Positions 6,792 to 11,446 of a stretch of 11,446 nt of DNA are shown piece by piece. The stretch's first letter is position 1. The number at the start of each line of letters is the position of its first letter. Origin of the DNA: an uncultured Eubacterium sp. (GTDB lineage Bacteria; Bacillota; Clostridia; Lachnospirales; Lachnospiraceae); assembly GCA_900548465.1 (NCBI GenBank), contig URKY01000062.1:1-11446 (forward strand), given 5' to 3'. Position numbers and translations under genes: made by a program. The notes under the pieces were generated by a model that had not been told where the DNA came from, did no database searches, and saw only the letters and a program-made list of their open reading frames with translations.

Positions 6792-7085
6792 ATGGAACTT
6801 ATAAACAGCAATAGTGAGATAATTAAGGATTTCTTTCAGTCTGTGGATAGAATGTTAGATGGTATCAGCCGATTGGCAAAGGAAAACAAAGCGTATTTGA
6901 ACGGTGAAAAGTTTCTAAGTAACAAGGATGTAGCCAAATGTCTGAAAGTAAGCATCCGCACGCTGCAAGAATGGAGAGATACAGGCGTTATCCCATACAT
7001 TCAGATAAAAGGAAAGATTATCTACCGTCAAAGCGACATAGAACGACTTTTACAAGCCTACTATAATAAGGAACGGCAGCAATAA
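6792..7085 (+). CDS. excisionase-like HTH_17 DNA-binding protein
   Basis: This is a 97-residue protein with a helical lead (IIKDFFQSVDRMLDGISRLA) and an HTH_17 domain at ~40-90: FLSNKDVAKCLKVSIRTLQE forms the HTH, then IPYIQIKGKIIYRQSDIERL. The ATG at 6792 (MELINSN) is preferred over one at 6750 because related proteins begin MEL or similar. It follows the HTH-DUF3876 frame closely and is probably co-transcribed with it. The set resembles the Xis2c/Xis2d-containing excision operon of CTnDOT, whose products help excision and control transfer genes. That role is inferred from family and context. Confidence 0.75.
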   Translation: MELINSNSEIIKDFFQSVDRMLDGISRLAKENKAYLNGEKFLSNKDVAKCLKVSIRTLQEWRDTGVIPYIQIKGKIIYRQSDIERLLQAYYNKERQQ

Positions 7086-7129
7086 CCTACCGTCCTCAAA
7101 ACAACACATTTTTTCCGAAACAGACTAAG

Positions 7130-7278
7130 AACATTAACTGTATTAGTGTAGTATTCCGTCTGTGCAAGCCTTTGGAAGAAAATACTACCCGAACATCTTG
7201 AGGTGTGGAGATTTTCTTTCAAACCCGTAGGGCTTGGGCTTGAACGAACGGAATACGGAGCTTATCTTTGTTAATGTT
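7130..7278. other. large self-complementary block between convergent genes
   Basis: The 149 bases fold on themselves in nested steps. AACATTAAC at 7130-7138 pairs with GTTAATGTT at 7270-7278. 7151-7170 pairs with 7237-7256 in 18 of 20 positions (one G-U). 7172-7183 pairs with 7211-7222 over 12 positions (one G-U). ACATC with GGTGT closes a TTGA loop at the tip. No reading frame is apparent. It sits between the stops of an HTH gene and the ATPase gene. It could be a two-way terminator, a small RNA, an origin of transfer or a recombination site; the sequence alone does not decide. Confidence 0.6.
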
Positions 7279-7282
7279 TTAT

Positions 7283-8908
7283 TTAGCATTCAGAAATGCT
7301 ATACCCCATCAAAGATGTTAACTGCAACAACTTACTTCTATAAAATAGAAGAATATCTTTATCTATAGTAACAAGCTTTCTAACAATAGATTCATATCTT
7401 GTTCTTGACATTCTCAATACATCAACTATATCTTTAATGATTGGAGTTTCCCTTATTGGATACCGACTTAATAAAGAATCTAATTCTGCTGTTTTAAGAT
7501 ATTCGTCAAATAAATTCTTTTCTGCATCTAATTTGTTTTTAATATCTATATTTATAGATAGATTTTGTAAATCTTTGATTTCTGTATGACTAGGCATTTT
7601 CCCTTGAATTTCATTTCTAATTTTTCTTTCACATAAACGTGCACACAATCTATCTTTATGACTAGAAATACTACTCAAAATTTTATTTTTTATTATATCG
7701 AAAGCCGAAGAAAAATCTTCAGTTGATATTCCTTCTAAAGTCTGAATTACTTTTTTTATAACGAATTCATTATAATATAACCCCTCTATGGAATAACATT
7801 CAAGAGCAATAATTCCATGTTCTTTTAGTTTTTCTATAGTTTCTAGAGTTCTATCATCCGCATCAATTAAACCAAAAGCATTAATCCAATGTAATGCCTC
7901 TGTATTTCTAATACCAATAACTGCTTTTTCTACATTTGTACAACTCTTTTGAGATATAATACTTGTATTAGGATAAATCAATTGATAAATTTGTTTGTCC
8001 AAACTAGTTTCATTTCCCTCCACAAAAAGAATATTTCGTTTGGCTCCTAATATTTCTTTCTTTACTATAAATGGAATATCATTTGAATTCATTAATAAAT
8101 CTGCATCCCAATAGGAAACTATGTTGTTGTTCCATTGGCAACTTCTTATAAGTAGAATTTTCGAATCATTACAATCAGTTGGCAGACTTGTATCATGAGT
8201 TGAAACAATAAACGAACAATCTCTTCTCTTTGATATTAAACTATTTAATAAAGGAGAAATTATAGACCTATGCAAATGTCTTTCAGGTTCATCAAGAAGC
8301 ACCAAAGTATAAGGTTTAGCTGTCAATACTTCTGCTGCTATTAATAGAGCGTTGCGTTCACCATCAGAAAGTTCTGCAATGCTATATTTATGTCCATCTC
8401 TTATTGCAAATAATTCCTCATTTTCTCCCAGTTCAATTTTTACAGAAATATTAGAAATTTGAAATAATTCATTAACAATTTCAATAGGAGATTGATTTTT
8501 TAAAGAGATATCTTTCGCTTTATCTAATTGAACAAGATCTACAGCTTTAGCAATTTGCCGCGCACGTGTGTTTTCAGAGTTGATTAAATCAAATATAGAA
8601 ATATCAGCTCGCTGTTGATAATAGTCATCTTTCCATCTCGATGAATCTTGTATGTCAAAATTTTGGATATACTCATTCATTTGTTTACGAGACGCTGGCG
8701 TTAAATCCATAGCGTTGCTTGTAAACCATGTTTTCCTATGGGCTGTAATCCACTTACTATCATCTTTGTGATTGGTATAAAGTCTATGCATTAAAGCAGA
8801 CTTTCCTGTTCCGTTTGCTCCAAGAATAAATAAAGTTTCCCCTACTGATAAATTGATGTTTATATCCTCAGAGCAAGTTTTGACACTCAAATTAAAAATA
8901 TTATTCAT
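7283..8908 (-). CDS. ATPase-TOPRIM fusion, PARIS (AriAB)-like defence candidate
   Basis: The N-terminal half of this 541-residue protein is an ABC/AAA15-type ATPase. It has Walker A GANGTGKS (30-37), a signature LSDGE (180-184), Walker B TLVLLDEPE (201-209) and the H-loop STHD (236-239). The second half begins with a TOPRIM-like fold: ILFVEGNE (catalytic-type Glu297) and FGLIDADD (Asp349, Asp351), followed by CYSIEGLYY. That pattern fits DUF4435, the nuclease-type domain of AriB. AriA plus AriB form the PARIS anti-phage system, which senses phage anti-restriction proteins, and fused forms are known; OLD-family nucleases are the main alternative. The ~190 residues after the TOPRIM core are helical and unassigned. 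All ATPase motifs are intact, so the gene looks functional. It replaces the 3' end of an integrase gene and has its own promoter. Confidence 0.75.
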   Translation of the reverse strand: MNNIFNLSVKTCSEDININLSVGETLFILGANGTGKSALMHRLYTNHKDDSKWITAHRKTWFTSNAMDLTPASRKQMNEYIQNFDIQDSSRWKDDYYQQRADISIFDLINSENTRARQIAKAVDLVQLDKAKDISLKNQSPIEIVNELFQISNISVKIELGENEELFAIRDGHKYSIAELSDGERNALLIAAEVLTAKPYTLVLLDEPERHLHRSIISPLLNSLISKRRDCSFIVSTHDTSLPTDCNDSKILLIRSCQWNNNIVSYWDADLLMNSNDIPFIVKKEILGAKRNILFVEGNETSLDKQIYQLIYPNTSIISQKSCTNVEKAVIGIRNTEALHWINAFGLIDADDRTLETIEKLKEHGIIALECYSIEGLYYNEFVIKKVIQTLEGISTEDFSSAFDIIKNKILSSISSHKDRLCARLCERKIRNEIQGKMPSHTEIKDLQNLSINIDIKNKLDAEKNLFDEYLKTAELDSLLSRYPIRETPIIKDIVDVLRMSRTRYESIVRKLVTIDKDILLFYRSKLLQLTSLMGYSISEC

Positions 8909-8937
8909 CGTTATATTATTTTTTTAACTATTTCATG

Positions 8938-8945
8938 CAAAACTA
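8938..8945 (-). promoter_or_regulatory. promoter (-7) of the ATPase-TOPRIM gene
   Basis: The minus strand reads TAGTTTTG, matching TAnnTTTG, 29 bases before the ATG at 8908. It lies in the non-integrase DNA next to the junction, so the gene seems to have arrived with its own promoter. No -33 TTG is found at ideal spacing. Confidence 0.45.
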
Positions 8946-8982
8946 TAAAAGTACGCCAAATATTATAACTTTTATCTGTATT

Positions 8983-10091
8983 AGATACATTTTCCATTGA
9001 TACATTATTGGCGAGAAAAACTACGGTAGCCGCAGTATGTCTTGCAACATGAGTAGTTAGACGTTTGGTAATACCGCATAAATCAGCGATTTCTTTTAAG
9101 TAGGCATTCATGCGCTGATTACGGGCAAAAGTACTCCTTTCTTTATGCACTCTACATTATCTTCATATTTCCTCAATATCCTTTGAGGAATAGATAAAAC
9201 GGGAACATTACACATCTGATTGGTTTTCTGTCGTGCCTTGCGTATCCACAAAGCACCGTTATTGTCTTTTATCAGGTGTTCACGGCTTAATTGCTGCACA
9301 TCCACGAAAGCGAGCGCGGTAAAACAACAAAAGACAAAAACTTCTCTTCCCTGCTCCAACCGTTTGATAGTAAATTTTTTTCATCAGAATATCCAGTTCT
9401 TCACGTGAAAGGAACTCTAAATTAACTTCATCCTGCTTAAAGTGGATGCCGTAAAACGGGTCTTTCTTTATCCAATCATTAGCCTAAGCAATACGGATAA
9501 CCTTTTTCAGGTTCTTCAAATGTTTCAATGCGGAGTTATTTTGGCAATGCTTGCCGTTTTCAGCCAAAAATCAAAATTACGGATAAACTGTCCGTCCAGT
9601 TCCGCCAACATTATATCATCACAATGGTAACAACTACGGATATATTCTTTCAGACGGTTTATGGAAGTATCAAACTTGGTAACTGTGCTTTCCGTATATT
9701 CTTTGCCAATCAGGGCACGACATTTTTCGTTATGCTCTGCATACACTTCCAGCAAACTGCGTTGTACTTTATCCCGTCCGTAGAAACAATCCTTTATTAT
9801 ATTGGCTGTTATCGGTTTGTTGTCTATTTCCAGTTCACGGTGTATCTGTAATACTTTGGCACGAACCGTATTGATATAGTGGTTCAGTTCGGTGGCTACA
9901 CGGTCTTTTCCTTTGGAACATTCCTTTTTCTGATTCCATAAGTCTACGGGAATACTCCGTTTAATCATAATTTCGGCTACTCGCTTGTTTACGGTGATGC
10001 GCATACAAACAGGAGCTTCACCGTTTTTCAGAAGTTTTGATTTCTTAATGATGAACAATACGCTTAGTGTGTTTCTTTTCACTGCTCCCAT
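8983..10091 (-). pseudogene. tyrosine recombinase/integrase, truncated and frameshifted
   Basis: This was an IntDOT-like phage integrase. The N-terminal part (10091 to ~9555; MGAVKRNTLSVLFIIKKSKL) holds the arm-binding and SAM-like core-binding domains. One missing base near 9553 shifts the frame. The next segment (HCQNNSALKHLKNLKKVIRI) contains a TAG at 9484-9486. A run of seven A on the minus strand (9375-9381), one too many, restores the third segment (TIKRLEQGREVFVFCCFTA). Near 9130 a further shift leads to NQRMNAYLKEIADLCG and the HVARHTAAT active-site box. At ~8983 homology stops in VSMENVS, before the conserved LGH and the catalytic tyrosine. The enzyme cannot be active. Lost function explains why the element is fixed in place. 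Confidence 0.85.
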
Positions 10092-10114
10092 AATTCTTTG
10101 ATTTTTAAGTGGTA

Positions 10115-10122
10115 CAAAATTA
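10115..10122 (-). promoter_or_regulatory. promoter (-7) of the integrase pseudogene
   Basis: The minus strand reads TAATTTTG (TAnnTTTG), 23 bases upstream of the former integrase ATG at 10091. The spacing to possible -33 elements is poor. Confidence 0.4.
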
Positions 10123-10131
10123 GTTTGTTAC

Positions 10132-10159
10132 ACTCAAAAACCAGCTACGCAAAAGCTGG
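10132..10159 (-). terminator. hairpin terminator cut off from its gene by the IS
   Basis: Read on the minus strand, CCAGCT, a seven-base loop, AGCTGG and then TTTTTGAG form a typical short terminator. The gene it once ended would lie to the right, beyond the insertion sequence that starts six bases after the hairpin. Confidence 0.55.
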
Positions 10160-10165
10160 ATAGTG

Positions 10166-10188
10166 GATAGCGTTTCAAAAAGTGTGTA
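10166..10188 (+). repeat. left terminal inverted repeat of the IS256-family element
   Basis: It begins GATAGCGTTTCAAAAAG and ends GTGTGTA. It matches the right end (11424-11446, reverse complement) in 22 of 23 bases, differing only at C/T in position 6. Confidence 0.9.
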
Positions 10189-10203
10189 AATCCCAAGTTT
10201 AAT

Positions 10204-10211
10204 TATTTTTG
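10204..10211 (+). promoter_or_regulatory. promoter (-7) of the transposase gene
   Basis: TATTTTTG matches TAnnTTTG and lies 26 bases before the ATG at 10238, inside the IS just after its left repeat. Confidence 0.5.
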
Positions 10212-10237
10212 TAATTGCACATCAAAAATAACTTATT

Positions 10238-11383
10238 ATGGAATTTACACAGGAACAAATTACGGAAATAATTTCGGAAATCACAAATGGAGCATCCGGT
10301 CTTCAGGGTTTAGTCAAACAAGGTTTAGAGAGTTTAATGCTCTCGGAACGAAGTCTTCATAATGAAGCTTTATCTGATGTGAGTAACGGTTTCCGAGGCC
10401 GTCGTGTCTGTCATGGAGGTAAGATATTCGAATTACGTGTCCCTCGTAGTCGTAACAGTAATTTTTACCCGATGTTACTCGGCGTGTTGAAAGATCAGGA
10501 AGAAGAGGCCCAAAAGCTAGTGAGCAGTCTTTATTGTAGCGGTTTAACCACGGAACAAGTGGGTAAAATTTACGAGCAATTTTACGGTAAGCATTACAGC
10601 AAAAGCCAGGTCAGCCGTCTTCTGAATACGGCCCGTGAAGATGTCAATGCTTGGCTTGTCCGTAGGCTTGACTTTCGTTATCCGATCTTATACATCGATG
10701 CCACTTATGTACTCACGCGTCGGGATGAGTCAGTCAGTAATGAAGCTTATTATACTGTTTTGGGAGTGAAGGAAGACCGTACCCGGGAAGTATTGACCGT
10801 GGTAAACTTTCCCACAGAAAGCGCAACGAACTGGAAAGACGTATTTGAAGACCTCAAGGAAAGAGGGGTAAGTGTTGTTGATCTGTTGGTATGTGATGGT
10901 TTAAGCGGGATTGAAAACGCCCTGGCAGACACTTTTCCAAAAGCAGATCTGCAACTTTGTACTGTTCATCTGAAAAGGAATATTGCAGGTAAAGTCAAGC
11001 CAAGGGATAAGAAACAGGTCATGGAAGAGCTGAAACAAATATGCGCCCCCGATCAATGGGATATCAATCCGGAAAAGGCATTTGAAAACTTTAAAGACTT
11101 TATCCTAAGATGGCAGAAGAGCTATCCACCACTGAAAAGATATCAACATGAAAGATACAGGTTTTACTTTACATACTTTAAATATGAAAGGGAAATCAGG
11201 GGAATGATTTACACTACAAACTGGATTGAAAGACTCAACAGGGATTATAAAAGAGTCATTAACATGAGAGGAGCTATGCCAAATCCACAGGCCGTCATTC
11301 TGCTGATGGGCACAGTGGCGCAGAATGCGGATATTTATAAATACCCCATTTATAATTTTTTAGAATCAAAACTATTTTATTAA
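10238..11383 (+). CDS. IS256/Mutator-family DDE transposase
   Basis: The 381-residue protein cuts and joins the IS ends. The N-terminal half (~1-145) is the DNA-binding region, with RRVCHGGKIFELRVPRSRN and the Mutator-type LYCSGLTTEQVGKIYEQFYG. The catalytic DDE residues fit the family: Asp154 in YIDATYV, Asp220 in VCDGLSGI and Glu331 in TNWIERLNRDYKR. Between the second Asp and the Glu lies the conserved LCTVHLKRN (C-x2-H) signature. Length and motifs are complete with no frameshift, so the element is probably active. The ATG at 10238 (MEFTQEQI) follows a TAnnTTTG promoter. Confidence 0.95.
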   Translation: MEFTQEQITEIISEITNGASGLQGLVKQGLESLMLSERSLHNEALSDVSNGFRGRRVCHGGKIFELRVPRSRNSNFYPMLLGVLKDQEEEAQKLVSSLYCSGLTTEQVGKIYEQFYGKHYSKSQVSRLLNTAREDVNAWLVRRLDFRYPILYIDATYVLTRRDESVSNEAYYTVLGVKEDRTREVLTVVNFPTESATNWKDVFEDLKERGVSVVDLLVCDGLSGIENALADTFPKADLQLCTVHLKRNIAGKVKPRDKKQVMEELKQICAPDQWDINPEKAFENFKDFILRWQKSYPPLKRYQHERYRFYFTYFKYEREIRGMIYTTNWIERLNRDYKRVINMRGAMPNPQAVILLMGTVAQNADIYKYPIYNFLESKLFY

Positions 11384-11423
11384 AAATAAATAATTTTGCA
11401 GAAATGAATAAAAAGGGAAGGCA

Positions 11424-11446
11424 TACACACTTTTTGAAACACTATC
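11424..11446 (-). repeat. right terminal inverted repeat of the IS256-family element
   Basis: This 23-base repeat ends with ACACTATC at the final base of the window and is the inverted partner of 10166-10188 with one mismatch. Confidence 0.9.

Larger units (their letters stand above)
10166..11446 (+). mobile_element. IS256-family insertion sequence, complete
   Basis: The element is 1281 bases long and bounded by 23-base inverted repeats. It carries one full-length Mutator-type transposase. The right end coincides with the last base of the window, so the right-hand target duplication cannot be seen. The eight bases before the left end are GGATAGTG, the expected duplication. Its G+C content looks higher than that of the surrounding AT-rich DNA, suggesting recent arrival. 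Confidence 0.9.

Noticed and set aside
9528..9851. Plus-strand open frame of 107 codons
   Set aside because: Antisense to the N-terminal part of the integrase pseudogene; composition is unlike a real protein.
1..11446. CRISPR arrays, tRNA or rRNA genes
   Set aside because: No regularly spaced repeats and no cloverleaf or rRNA-like stretch was seen on either strand.

Overview
The window looks like Bacteroidota accessory DNA, most likely Bacteroides or a close relative. It is AT-rich, its promoters carry the TAnnTTTG -7 element of that phylum, and its gene families (an RteC-type regulator, a MobA-type mobilisation protein, short HTH_17/excisionase-like proteins, DUF3876, an IntDOT-like tyrosine recombinase) are typical of CTnDOT-like integrative and conjugative or mobilisable elements. 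All family calls were made by reading the sequence; no database search was run.

Region 1 (1-3570): after 447 bases without a gene comes a regulated transport/redox module. An AraC-type regulator (minus strand) is divergent from three tightly packed plus-strand genes: an exported flavin-reductase-like lipoprotein, a PepSY-associated three-helix membrane protein with conserved histidines, and a ten-helix EamA/DMT transporter. The first two overlap by 16 bases and the third follows 17 bases later, so they probably form one operon that moves electrons to an extracytoplasmic flavoprotein.

Region 2 (3571-7085): the decayed regulation and mobilisation core of an integrative element. It holds a small ORF, an RteC-like gene broken by one missing base, an excisionase-like HTH gene, a two-helix membrane protein of unknown role lying between two copies of a hairpin-containing repeat, a mobA gene without its relaxase partner, an N-terminally shortened HTH-DUF3876 reading frame, and another excisionase-like HTH gene.

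Region 3 (7086-10165): a strongly self-complementary block of about 150 bases lies between convergent genes. Next is a 541-residue ATPase-TOPRIM protein whose layout (ABC/AAA15-type ATPase followed by a DUF4435-like TOPRIM domain) matches a one-gene version of the PARIS anti-phage system (AriA-AriB). It interrupts and replaces the 3' end of a tyrosine integrase gene that also carries three frameshifts and a stop codon.

Region 4 (10166-11446): a complete IS256-family insertion sequence with 23-base terminal inverted repeats. It ends exactly at the window edge and sits against the tail of a hairpin terminator.

Overall this is a no longer self-mobile remnant (dead integrase, no relaxase, broken RteC) that still carries apparently intact cargo: the redox/transport operon, the orphan membrane protein and the defence-like ATPase.
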